A stretch of DNA of 56,451 nucleotides, taken from assembly GCA_023511405.1 (NCBI GenBank), contig JAIMBO010000006.1, positions 1 through 56,451 on the forward strand. The letters are read 5' to 3'. The translations under genes and the position numbers were made by a program. Positions 19,064-26,880 of this stretch are shown piece by piece; position 1 is the first letter of the stretch; the number at the start of each line of letters is the position of its first letter. The stretch is from Rubrobacteraceae bacterium (GTDB taxonomy: Bacteria; Actinomycetota; Rubrobacteria; Rubrobacterales; Rubrobacteraceae). The notes beneath the pieces are model-generated. The model made no database searches. It was not told the origin of the DNA and worked only from the letters and a program-made list of their open reading frames with translations.

Positions 19064-19741
19064 ATGAGCAAGAACGTGCTGCAGACGGGTGATCCGATCC
19101 GGGCCCCTGGTCCCGCCTGGGGGCTACGGACCCGGCTGGTTCTGGCGGGGGTCGGCGTAGAGGCCGACGCGGCCGTCGTGGAGCTGGTAGATGCCCTGGA
19201 GAGACACAGCGCGCAGACCGCGGAGCACTCCCGCCGCGTGTGCTCGCTCGCGGGCAGGATCGCCCTCGCCATGGACCTCCCCTCCGAAAGAGTCCGCGCC
19301 GTCGCTCTCGCGGCCCTCCTGCACGACGTCGGGAAGCTCTTCGTCCCGGAAGACCTGCTCGCCGGGGAGGGGGCGCTGGACGAGCGGGGGTGGGCCCGCA
19401 TGAGGCTTCATCCGGAGCTCGGCGCGGCGCTGGTGCACGAGGTTTTGCCGGGGACGGAAGTCCCGCACGCGGTGCTCTCCCACCACGAGAGGCTCGACGG
19501 CAGCGGATATCCGTCGGGGCTCCGGGCGTGTGAGATCCCGCTCGAGGCCCGGATCATCGCCGTGGCGGACGCCTACGATGCGCTGGTGAACGAAAGGCCC
19601 TACCATCGTTCGCTGCCCCCGGAGGTTGCGCTCGACGTACTGGGTGCTGCGGCGGGGCTCACGCTGGACGGGTGCGTCTTCGACGCCCTCTCCGCGCTGA
19701 TCCTGCGGAAAGGGCGCTCCGGGGAGGCGGGTTCGCCGTGA
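19064..19741 (+). CDS. HD-GYP domain protein
   Basis: A putative cyclic di-GMP phosphodiesterase or related HD-domain phosphohydrolase. The HD motif is LLHDVGKLFVPEDL and the GYP part is HHERLDGSGYPSGL; metal-ligand His residues are at both. It is short (225 residues) with no sensor domain, only about 45 residues before the HD domain. The start is uncertain: ATG 19064 is used here, ATG 18965 would add 33 residues of poor complexity, and neither has a good ribosome site. It overlaps the esterase start (GTGA), so the two are co-translated. Confidence 0.85.
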   Translation: MSKNVLQTGDPIRAPGPAWGLRTRLVLAGVGVEADAAVVELVDALERHSAQTAEHSRRVCSLAGRIALAMDLPSERVRAVALAALLHDVGKLFVPEDLLAGEGALDERGWARMRLHPELGAALVHEVLPGTEVPHAVLSHHERLDGSGYPSGLRACEIPLEARIIAVADAYDALVNERPYHRSLPPEVALDVLGAAAGLTLDGCVFDALSALILRKGRSGEAGSP

Positions 19742-20646
19742 AACGCCGGAGGGTGGCGACGTTCTTCTCCGTGGCCGCCGTGCTGCTCGTCGTGGGGGGC
19801 GGGGCCTTCGCCGGCTACAACTACTACATGTACCGCACCCTCTGGGGTGACCCCAACGTCAACCACGGCGCATCGGGGACCGTGCAGACCCACTACTTCT
19901 ACTCCAGGGCCCTGGGAGAGACGGTGCGGTATCTCATCTACCTGCCCCCGGGCTACGGGGCTCTGCAGAACCACTTCGAGCACTACCCCGTCGTCTACCT
20001 GCTGCACGGCTCTCCCGGCCGCCCCGAGGACTGGGTGAACGTCGGCGGGATCAAAGACAAGATGGATACCCTGATCTCCGAGGGCAAGGTCCGGCCCATG
20101 ATCGTGGTCATGCCCCAGGGCAACCCCTCGCAGTTCTCCCCCTCCTCGGAGTACGTGAACGGAGCGGAGGGAGATTGGGCGACGTACATCACCCGGGATC
20201 TCGTGCGGCAGATAGACGAGCACTACCGCACGGTGGATGGCCCCGGCGGACGGGCGATAGCCGGGCTCTCGGAGGGAGGATTCGGAGCCGCCAATTTGGG
20301 CCTCAAGCACCGCGGCGAGTACGGGGTGATCGGGAGCTTCTCCGGGTATTTCAAGATGTTCCCGAACGACGCCAGGCGTCTCTTCGGGCACCGGGCCCGC
20401 GTGGAGGCCCGCCGCAACAGCCCGATGGACTACCTGAACCATCTGAAGGGAAAGCTCCCCGCCTTCTACCTCTACGCCGGCAGGAGCGACGGCGTGTTCC
20501 TCCGCCAGACCGGGCGGTTCGCGCACGAGCTCGAGCGCAGGCACGCGGACCTCTCCTTCCACGTCTACAGTGGCGGGCACTCGTGGGCTCTGTGGAGGGC
20601 CCACCTCTCGAGTTTCCTGATCTTCGCGAGCAGACATCTGGAGTAG
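19738..20646 (+). CDS. Membrane-anchored alpha/beta-hydrolase (esterase D family)
   Basis: A 302-residue putative esterase like feruloyl esterase, S-formylglutathione hydrolase or mycolyltransferase antigen 85. An uncleaved N-terminal signal anchor (about 8-28) places the enzyme outside. The nucleophile elbow is AGLSEGGFG, the catalytic His is probably in YSGGHSW near the C-terminus, and YLLHGSPG is the oxyanion region. GTG at 19738 overlaps the preceding stop and follows GGGGAGG. Next to phospholipid-modifying genes it may act on envelope esters, but the substrate is not visible. Confidence 0.82.
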   Translation: MKRRRVATFFSVAAVLLVVGGGAFAGYNYYMYRTLWGDPNVNHGASGTVQTHYFYSRALGETVRYLIYLPPGYGALQNHFEHYPVVYLLHGSPGRPEDWVNVGGIKDKMDTLISEGKVRPMIVVMPQGNPSQFSPSSEYVNGAEGDWATYITRDLVRQIDEHYRTVDGPGGRAIAGLSEGGFGAANLGLKHRGEYGVIGSFSGYFKMFPNDARRLFGHRARVEARRNSPMDYLNHLKGKLPAFYLYAGRSDGVFLRQTGRFAHELERRHADLSFHVYSGGHSWALWRAHLSSFLIFASRHLE

Positions 20647-20664
20647 GAACGGGAGCGTCTTCCT

Positions 20665-22416
20665 GTGAGAACGGAGATCGAGAAACGGCCCCTGCGCAAG
20701 AGGATCGGTCCTCTGGTGGAGACGCTGTCCGGGCACATCCTGCCGTGCACGGCGAGAAGATGGGCCGTCCGGCTGGTCGCGCTCGCGGCCCTTTACAACG
20801 GCGTGCTGGAGATACTCTGGGTCCAGATCGTGCGGGTGCCGGAGAGAAACATCTCCTCCAGCCTGCCCTTCGGTCTGCACTACTGGAACCGGACCCTGAG
20901 CCTCGTCTTCGGGCTCGCCCTCGTCTACCTCTCGCTCAACCTCTGGCGACGCAAACGTGTCGCCTGGCAGCTGGCCACCGCCAGCTCGGCCGCGATCATC
21001 GTGGGGCACCTGTTCTTCCGGGTGATGAAGCTCTACCGGGGGGTGCCCCACCACGTGCACCATCCGGAGCACTGGTTCGTCGTGCCGGTGTTGACCCTCG
21101 CCCTTTTGCTCGCCTTCCGCGGGGAGTTCACGGTCCGCAGCGAGCCGCGCAGCATGAAGCGCGGCCTACTGCTGATGGGGGGGAGCCTGCTGTTCGCGCT
21201 CGCCTACGGCACGCTCGGCTTCTGGCTCCTCGACCGGCGGGACTTCGGGACGAACTTCAGGCTCGCCGCGTCGTTCGTGCAGACGCTGCGTGCCTACGCC
21301 CTGCTCGGGACCGGACTTCCCAGACCCCGTACGGCGCAGGCGGAGTGGTTCTTGGACTCGCTGGGCTGGACCGGCCTGATGAGCGGCGCGTTCGCCGCCT
21401 ACAGCCTCTTCAGGCCGCTCTCCTACCGGTACAAGGTCCTTCCGCACGAGCGGGAGAGGGCCGGCAAGCTGCTGCACCGGTACGGGGGGACCTCCCTCGA
21501 CTACTTCAAGCTTCAGCCGGACAAGTCCTACTTCTTCTCGAAGGACGGCTCCGCTTTCGTTGCTTACGGTGTGGCCCGGGGTGTCGCGCTGGTGTTGGGT
21601 GACCCCTCGGGCCGTCGGGAAGCCTTCGCGGGGCTCGTAAAGGACTTCCTCGATTTCTGCACCGACAACGGGTGGATGGCGGCGTTCTACGAGGCCGAAG
21701 AGCATCTCCTGCCGCTCTACGAATCTTTCGGGATGCAGGCGGTGCTCATAGGCGAGGGGGCCATCGTGGACCTCGCCCGTTTCGGCGAGCGGACGTCGCA
21801 TCGCAAGTGGTTCCGCTACGTGGTGCGCAGGCTCGAGCGGGAGGGGTATACCTTCGAGCGGGCGGAGCCCCCGCACCGGGGGCCTCTGCTGTCGGAGGTG
21901 GAGGAGGTCTCCCGCGCCTGGCTCTCGCTGCCCGGCAGGAGGGAGCGGGGCTTCACGATAGGGTCCTTCTCCCCGGAGTACGTCGGCGGCACGCCGCTCT
22001 TTTTGGTCCGGGACCCGGACGGCCGCGTCGTCGCCTTCGCCAACGAGGTCCCCTCCTACAAGGAGGGCGAGGCCACGATAGACCTCATGCGACACAGGCC
22101 GGAGGTGCCCAACGGTACGATGGACTACCTGCTCACGAAGACCATGCTCCACCTGAGGGAGCGGGGATACAGGACCTTCGATCTGGGGCTCGCCCCTCTC
22201 TCCGGTACGGGGGGGCGTCCCGGTGCGCCGCTGGAGGAGAGGATCCTCGGGCAGCTCTCCGAGCCTCTCACGCGCTTCTTCTCCTACAAGGGGCTGAAGA
22301 ACTACAAGGCGAAGTTCGAGCCTCGTTGGGAGAGGCGCTTTCTGGTCTACAGGGGGAGGTTGAGCGGGCCGACCAGGGTGGTGCTCGCGCTGGTGATGCT
22401 CACCGAGGGTGGATGA
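20665..22416 (+). CDS. DUF2156 aminoacyl-phosphatidylglycerol synthase-like membrane protein
   Basis: A 583-residue protein with about six membrane helices (residues 25-270) followed by a DUF2156 double-GNAT domain (about 285-570), the catalytic part of MprF/LysX. Typical blocks are DKSYFFSKDGSAFVAYGVA, GDPSG and SYKEGEATIDLMRH. MprF transfers lysine or alanine from tRNA to phosphatidylglycerol, reducing negative surface charge. GTG at 20665 follows GGAGC. The flippase domain is the next gene, four bases downstream, so the MprF functions are split. Confidence 0.85.
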   Translation: MRTEIEKRPLRKRIGPLVETLSGHILPCTARRWAVRLVALAALYNGVLEILWVQIVRVPERNISSSLPFGLHYWNRTLSLVFGLALVYLSLNLWRRKRVAWQLATASSAAIIVGHLFFRVMKLYRGVPHHVHHPEHWFVVPVLTLALLLAFRGEFTVRSEPRSMKRGLLLMGGSLLFALAYGTLGFWLLDRRDFGTNFRLAASFVQTLRAYALLGTGLPRPRTAQAEWFLDSLGWTGLMSGAFAAYSLFRPLSYRYKVLPHERERAGKLLHRYGGTSLDYFKLQPDKSYFFSKDGSAFVAYGVARGVALVLGDPSGRREAFAGLVKDFLDFCTDNGWMAAFYEAEEHLLPLYESFGMQAVLIGEGAIVDLARFGERTSHRKWFRYVVRRLEREGYTFERAEPPHRGPLLSEVEEVSRAWLSLPGRRERGFTIGSFSPEYVGGTPLFLVRDPDGRVVAFANEVPSYKEGEATIDLMRHRPEVPNGTMDYLLTKTMLHLRERGYRTFDLGLAPLSGTGGRPGAPLEERILGQLSEPLTRFFSYKGLKNYKAKFEPRWERRFLVYRGRLSGPTRVVLALVMLTEGG

Positions 22417-22419
22417 GGC

Positions 22420-23451
22420 ATGAGCCGGTGGAAGGTTCTGGCGGGTGTAGCGCTCCTCGCCGTCGCCATCCCGGCGGGGGCCGTCCTGGTCGTGCAGGCC
22501 CGGGGTGATGTGAGCGGGGTGCTCGTACGGGCCCGGCCCTGGCCGGTCGGCGCGGCGTTGCTGCTCACCGCGGCATCCTACCTCTTCCTCAGCGGATCGT
22601 TCGCCGTGCTCGGACGCGTCTTCGGCGTCTCCCTCGCCCGGAGGGAGCTGTTTACGGTAGGGTTCGTCTCCTGCGCGCTCGGTTATCTCACCTCCGCCGG
22701 AGGGGCCGCGGGCTACTCGCTCAGGGTGCTCGTGGCGAGACGCCGCGGCCGGCCGGCGGAGAACATGCTCGCCGCCTCGATGGCCCACTCGGTGATGAAC
22801 AACCTGATCCTGGTGCTGCTTGTCCCGGCCGGGGGGATCCTCCTGCTCGGCAGCGCACGCCTTTCGGTGGGGTGGGGAGGCGTGCTCTTCGCCGGGATCC
22901 TGGCGGCGCTGGCGGCGCTCGTCTCGGTTCGGAGGGTCAGGCTTCCGTTGTGGCGTGCGTTGCAGGGGACGTTCGCGGGGGGGTTCCTCGGGCGGCTGTG
23001 GGGCGAGATCCGCGGAGGGGTCGCCCTGCTCCGCTCCAGACCGCGCAACGCCCTCGTGCCGCTCGCCCTCTCGGTCGCCGATTGGGGGTGCAGTGCGGGG
23101 GCGCTCTGGTTCTGCTTCGATGCGTTGGGGTACCACCTCGCACCCGCCGTCCTCCTCGCCGGCTTCGTCCTCGGGGCGGTGGCCGGCGCCGCCTCGATGG
23201 TTCCCGGCGGGCTCGGTGTGCAGGAGGCGTCGATGTCCGCGCTCTTCGCTCTGCTCGGCGTACCTCTTGGCAAGGCGGTCCTCGCCGCGTTGCTGTTCCG
23301 GATCGTCTACTACGTGCTGCCGTTCATGGTGAGCCTGCCCCTGTACCGGGGGCTTCTCCGCCGAGAGGCCGTCACCAGGGTGCCGGGTGGCGGGTATATA
23401 ATCCCCACCGGAGAAGAAAGCTACCCGAAAGAGGAGGTGAGCGATCCTTGA
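22420..23451 (+). CDS. Lysylphosphatidylglycerol-synthase-type flippase (UPF0104/AglD-like)
   Basis: A 343-residue protein with about eight membrane helices of the LPG_synthase_TM family, the flippase half of MprF. Typical blocks are SAGGAAGYSLRVLVARR, SMVPGGLGVQEASMSALF and RIVYYVLP. It probably moves the product of the preceding synthase to the outer leaflet. ATG at 22420 lies three bases after the synthase stop. Its last codons contain a TATAAT box and a strong GAGGAGGTGA ribosome-like site belonging to the following leader. Confidence 0.85.
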   Translation: MSRWKVLAGVALLAVAIPAGAVLVVQARGDVSGVLVRARPWPVGAALLLTAASYLFLSGSFAVLGRVFGVSLARRELFTVGFVSCALGYLTSAGGAAGYSLRVLVARRRGRPAENMLAASMAHSVMNNLILVLLVPAGGILLLGSARLSVGWGGVLFAGILAALAALVSVRRVRLPLWRALQGTFAGGFLGRLWGEIRGGVALLRSRPRNALVPLALSVADWGCSAGALWFCFDALGYHLAPAVLLAGFVLGAVAGAASMVPGGLGVQEASMSALFALLGVPLGKAVLAALLFRIVYYVLPFMVSLPLYRGLLRREAVTRVPGGGYIIPTGEESYPKEEVSDP

Positions 23452-23646
23452 GCCACGCGGACGAAGGCCCGAGTAGTAGAGGGTCGCTCGCCTCGCGCCC
23501 GATCACCGGGTAGCGGCCCGCTCCCCACTGGAGCGTCATCCCACCCCGGGGAGGGCGTGGTTGGTCGACCATCCTGCTTCCCCGGGGTCCGTGCTCGAAG
23601 GATCCTCGCCTCCTGAGTCGATGCGCTCACGGAGAGGAGGTGGAGA
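23397..23646 (+). promoter_or_regulatory. Promoter and structured leader of the ABC transporter operon
   Basis: A perfect TATAAT lies at 23397-23402 inside the flippase gene; no clear -35 box is seen. The leader holds a 14-bp stem (23434-23447 with 23481-23494, two G-U pairs) that covers a GAGGAGGTGA site. A 9-bp CCCCGGGGA / TCCCCGGGG stem lies near 23556-23590. An 8-bp stem (23607-23614 with 23635-23642) masks the AGGAGGTG ribosome site of the permease. This suggests translation control by alternative pairing. I could not match it to a named riboswitch class. Confidence 0.5.
23448..23513 (+). CDS. Possible 21-residue leader peptide
   Basis: TTG at 23448 overlaps the flippase stop (TTGA) and lies eight bases after GAGGAGGTGA, one of the best ribosome sites in the window. 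It opens a 21-residue frame (MSHADEGPSSR then GSLASRPITG) ending at TAG 23511. The peptide has no recognisable domain. Its coding sequence forms the loop and 3' arm of the leader hairpin, so translating it would open or block that hairpin. Confidence 0.35.
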   Translation: MSHADEGPSSRGSLASRPITG

Positions 23647-25401
23647 GTGTCTCAGAGAGTGCGGACTTTCCCGAGCCGGCAGGCTCTCGGGAGGATGCCC
23701 TTCGGGATGGTGGACGTCGTGGTGCTGGCGGGCGTCTTCCTGTTGCTGTTCGCGGTGGTGTGGGCCGGGCGGGGTATGGTCTCCTCTTTCACCCCCTCGC
23801 GGCCGGTGCGGGTGAGCACCGATCCGGCCGAGCTTCCCTACTATGCGCTGCGCAGCGCGATCCGGATGTTCGTGGCCCTGTTTTTCTCGGTCGTGTTCAC
23901 GCTGGGCTACGGATATCTCGCTGCTAAGAGCCGCAGGGCCGAGAAGGTTCTCGTGCCGGCTCTGGATATCCTGCAGTCGGTGCCCGTGCTGGGCTTCCTC
24001 TCTGTGACCGTCACGGGGTTCATAGCGCTCTTCCCCCACAGCATGCTGGGCCTGGAGTGTGCTTCGATCTTCGCCATCTTCACCGCGCAGGCCTGGAACA
24101 TGACGTTCAGCTTCTACCACTCGGTCAGGGCGCTGCCGCGCGAGCTCGACGAGCTGAGCCGGATGCTCAGGCTCACCCGCTGGCAGCGCTTCTGGAAGAT
24201 CGAGGTGCCGAACTCGATGGTCGGGTTGGTGTGGAACGGGATGATGAGCTTCGGTGGGGCGTGGTTCTTCCTCGCCGCCTCCGAGTCGATCAGCGTGCTC
24301 AACCACGACTACCAGCTGCCGGGTGTCGGCTCGTTCGCCGCCGAGGCGATAAGGAAGGGGAACCTGGGTGGGGTGGTTCTCGCGATAGTCACGATGGCCT
24401 TCATGGTCGTCGCGATAAACTTCCTGTTCTGGCGCCCGATCACCGCGTGGGCCGAGCGCTTCAAGGTCGAAGAGGCGGAGGCCGCCGAGGTGCAGAGATC
24501 CTGGGTGCTGGAGGTGCTGCGGCGTTCGATCTTCGCGTCTCTCGCCGGGTCAGCCTGGGCGGTCGTGACCGAACCGCTCGGCAGGATGATGCGGATACTG
24601 GGGCGCGATGGGGAGTATCCGTCGGGGGGCGGGTTGCCTGGCGGAAGGAAGCTCCCCGGGCGTACGGGGGACTTTGTCTTCGCCGCCTTCGTACTCCTCC
24701 CGATAGCTTACGGGATCTACCGCATGGCTGACTACGTGCTCAGGGGGGTGGGGCTGGGTGGTCTGGGTGTGGCTTTCCTGCTCGGCGCGTTCACGCTCGG
24801 ACGGGTTTTCGCCGTGCTCGTTTTCGCGACCCTCGTCTGGGTGCCGGTGGGGGTTTGGATCGGGCTCAACCCCAGAGTGGCACGCCTGGCACAGCCGCTG
24901 ATACAGGTTCTGGCGAGCTTCCCGGCCAACCTGCTCTTCCCCTTCGCTACGCTGCTCTTCTTGAAGTACGGTATCAGCCTGAACCTCGGCGGCATCCTTC
25001 TGATGGCACTCGGTTCGCAGTGGTACATCCTGTTCAACACCATAGCAGGGGCCATGGCCATACCGACCGACCTGCGGGAGGCGGCCGAGGCGAGCGGGCT
25101 CAGAAGGTGGAAGAGGTGGCGGTACCTGATCCTCCCGGGCATATTCCCGGCGTACGTGACGGGGGGGATCACGGCGGCCGGAGGGGCCTGGAACGCTTCG
25201 ATCGTGGCCGAGGTTGTGCGCTACGGTGGCACCACGCTCACCGCCTCCGGCCTCGGGGCTTACATCACCCGGGCGACGGCGACCGGGCAGTGGCCTCAGA
25301 TCCTCACCGGCGTTGCGGTGATGAGCCTCTACGTTGTGGCCTTCAACCGCCTGCTCTGGCGCAGGCTCTACGCTCTGGCAGAGACCCGTTACTCGCTGTA
25401 G
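23647..25401 (+). CDS. ABC transporter permease, two fused permease domains (nitrate/sulfonate type)
   Basis: A 584-residue protein containing two BPD_transp_1 domains in tandem, with about twelve helices. Each half has an ATPase-docking EAA loop: ELDELSRMLRLTRWQRFWKI in the first and EAAEASGLRRWKRWRY in the second. The family resembles NitT/TauT-type importers (nitrate, taurine, bicarbonate), but no substrate can be read from sequence. GTG at 23647 follows AGGAGGTGGA. The ATPase gene is ten bases downstream and no substrate-binding protein gene is nearby. Confidence 0.88.
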   Translation: MSQRVRTFPSRQALGRMPFGMVDVVVLAGVFLLLFAVVWAGRGMVSSFTPSRPVRVSTDPAELPYYALRSAIRMFVALFFSVVFTLGYGYLAAKSRRAEKVLVPALDILQSVPVLGFLSVTVTGFIALFPHSMLGLECASIFAIFTAQAWNMTFSFYHSVRALPRELDELSRMLRLTRWQRFWKIEVPNSMVGLVWNGMMSFGGAWFFLAASESISVLNHDYQLPGVGSFAAEAIRKGNLGGVVLAIVTMAFMVVAINFLFWRPITAWAERFKVEEAEAAEVQRSWVLEVLRRSIFASLAGSAWAVVTEPLGRMMRILGRDGEYPSGGGLPGGRKLPGRTGDFVFAAFVLLPIAYGIYRMADYVLRGVGLGGLGVAFLLGAFTLGRVFAVLVFATLVWVPVGVWIGLNPRVARLAQPLIQVLASFPANLLFPFATLLFLKYGISLNLGGILLMALGSQWYILFNTIAGAMAIPTDLREAAEASGLRRWKRWRYLILPGIFPAYVTGGITAAGGAWNASIVAEVVRYGGTTLTASGLGAYITRATATGQWPQILTGVAVMSLYVVAFNRLLWRRLYALAETRYSL

Positions 25402-25410
25402 GAGGAGAAG

Positions 25411-26742
25411 ATGGCATCCGTCACGACGACGTCCGAAGTTATCATCTCGGTACGCAACCTCAGGAAGGATTTCGAGACACCCTCCGGTGGGAACCTCCCG
25501 GTGCTGGAGGGGATAGACCTCGAGTTGCACGAGGGGGAGATCGTGGCCCTCCTCGGGAGGTCCGGGTCTGGTAAGTCTACGCTGCTGCGCTGTATCGCGG
25601 GGCTCATACCTCCTTCGGAGGGTAACGTCTTCTACCGGGGCAGGCCCCTCTCCGGCTCCAACCCGGGCACGGCGGTGGTCTTCCAGACCTTCGCGCTCCT
25701 GCCCTGGCTCACGGTGCAGCAGAACGTCGAGATCGGACTCGAAGCCCGCGGCGTGCCGCGTGAGGAGAGAAGGAAGAGGGCGCTCAAGGTGATAGACCTG
25801 ATCGGGCTCGACGGGTTCGAGTCGGCCTACCCCAAGGAGCTCTCGGGGGGGATGCGCCAGCGGGTGGGCTTCGCCCGGGCTCTGGTCGTCGAGCCGGACG
25901 TGCTGCTCATGGACGAGCCGTTCAGCGCGCTCGACGTGCTCACCGCCGAGAACCTCAGGACCGAGATCCTCGAGCTGTGGCAGGCCGGTGAATTTCCCGC
26001 GAGGTCCATACTGCTCGTCACCCACAACATCGAGGAGGCCCTGCTCTTCGCCGACCGGGTGGTGGTGCTTGGGACCAACCCCGGTCGCATAAAGCACTCT
26101 CTGGTGGTCGGCCTGCCGCGTCCGCGCGACCGGCGCTCCGCTGCTTTCGAGGCGCTGCTCGACAGAACCTACGGGGTGATGATGGGGCGTGAGGAGGAGC
26201 TGCGCGGGGAGCTGGAGGGTGAGACGGAATCCGGGAGCGAGAAGGGGGTATCCCCCGGCATGATCCCCCACGCGAGCGTCGACGGGTTGTCGGGTTTTCT
26301 GGAGATACTGCAGGCCGAGGGCGGGGTGGCGGACCTGGCGGACCTCGCCTCCGACCTCGGCCTCGAGGTCGACGACATGGTGCCCCTCGTCGACGCCTGC
26401 CAGCTCCTCGGGTTCGTGAGGACCGAAGGCGGGGAGGTGCACATGACCGACGTGGGCCACGAGTTCGCATCGGCGGACATCCAAATCTCCAAACGTCTCT
26501 TCGCCCGACAGGTGAGGGAGCGGGTGTGGCTCGTGCGGGTGATCGAGAGGGCCATAGGACGAGCTTCCGACGGAGCGCTGCCCGAGGGGCTCTTCCTGGA
26601 CATTCTGGGCAACCACTTCAGCCCCGAGGAGGCGCGCCGGCAGCTCGAGGTGGCCGTGGACTGGGGCAGATACGCCGAGCTGTACGAGTACGACGCCGCC
26701 CGCAGGGAGATCCGCACCCCGAACTTCGACGAGCGGGGATGA
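25411..26742 (+). CDS. ABC transporter ATPase with AAA-associated C-terminal domain
   Basis: A 443-residue protein. Residues 1-260 are a NitT/TauT-type ATPase with Walker A GRSGSGKST, the Q loop in FQTFALLPW, signature LSGGMRQR and Walker B VLLMDEPFSALD. Residues 285-435 match the AAA-associated C-terminal domain, a winged-helix-like region seen in ABC systems with fused permeases. ATG at 25411 follows GGAGGAG. The extra domain may sense a ligand or regulate transport in place of a binding protein; that is inference. Confidence 0.88.
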   Translation: MASVTTTSEVIISVRNLRKDFETPSGGNLPVLEGIDLELHEGEIVALLGRSGSGKSTLLRCIAGLIPPSEGNVFYRGRPLSGSNPGTAVVFQTFALLPWLTVQQNVEIGLEARGVPREERRKRALKVIDLIGLDGFESAYPKELSGGMRQRVGFARALVVEPDVLLMDEPFSALDVLTAENLRTEILELWQAGEFPARSILLVTHNIEEALLFADRVVVLGTNPGRIKHSLVVGLPRPRDRRSAAFEALLDRTYGVMMGREEELRGELEGETESGSEKGVSPGMIPHASVDGLSGFLEILQAEGGVADLADLASDLGLEVDDMVPLVDACQLLGFVRTEGGEVHMTDVGHEFASADIQISKRLFARQVRERVWLVRVIERAIGRASDGALPEGLFLDILGNHFSPEEARRQLEVAVDWGRYAELYEYDAARREIRTPNFDERG

Positions 26743-26880
26743 GGCCGCCTGTCCCGCCGAGGAACGGGGTTTCACGACCCGAGGCCACGTTTTAGCGACT
26801 ATTTTACGTGTCGGGCGTAATCATGGTAGGCGAGCGCCCCGGTTCCATGCTCGAGGGAGGTCGAAGCTGCTGCGCCGGTT
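26743..26880 (+). other. Intergenic region before the PBP gene
   Basis: An AT-rich core at 26790-26815 carries CACGT and ACGTG as an inverted repeat 15 bases apart. TATTTT and TAATCAT could be -10 boxes, but no good -35 spacing is seen. GAGGGAGG (26853-26860) is a ribosome-like site, yet it is 20 bases from the first start codon. Confidence 0.3.

Noticed and set aside
23460-23480. T-box-like GAGTAGTAG motif in the ABC leader
   Set aside because: It resembles the Stem I start of T-box leaders, but no GGTGG-ACCGCG antiterminator motif follows and the downstream genes are not aminoacyl-tRNA or amino-acid genes by sequence.
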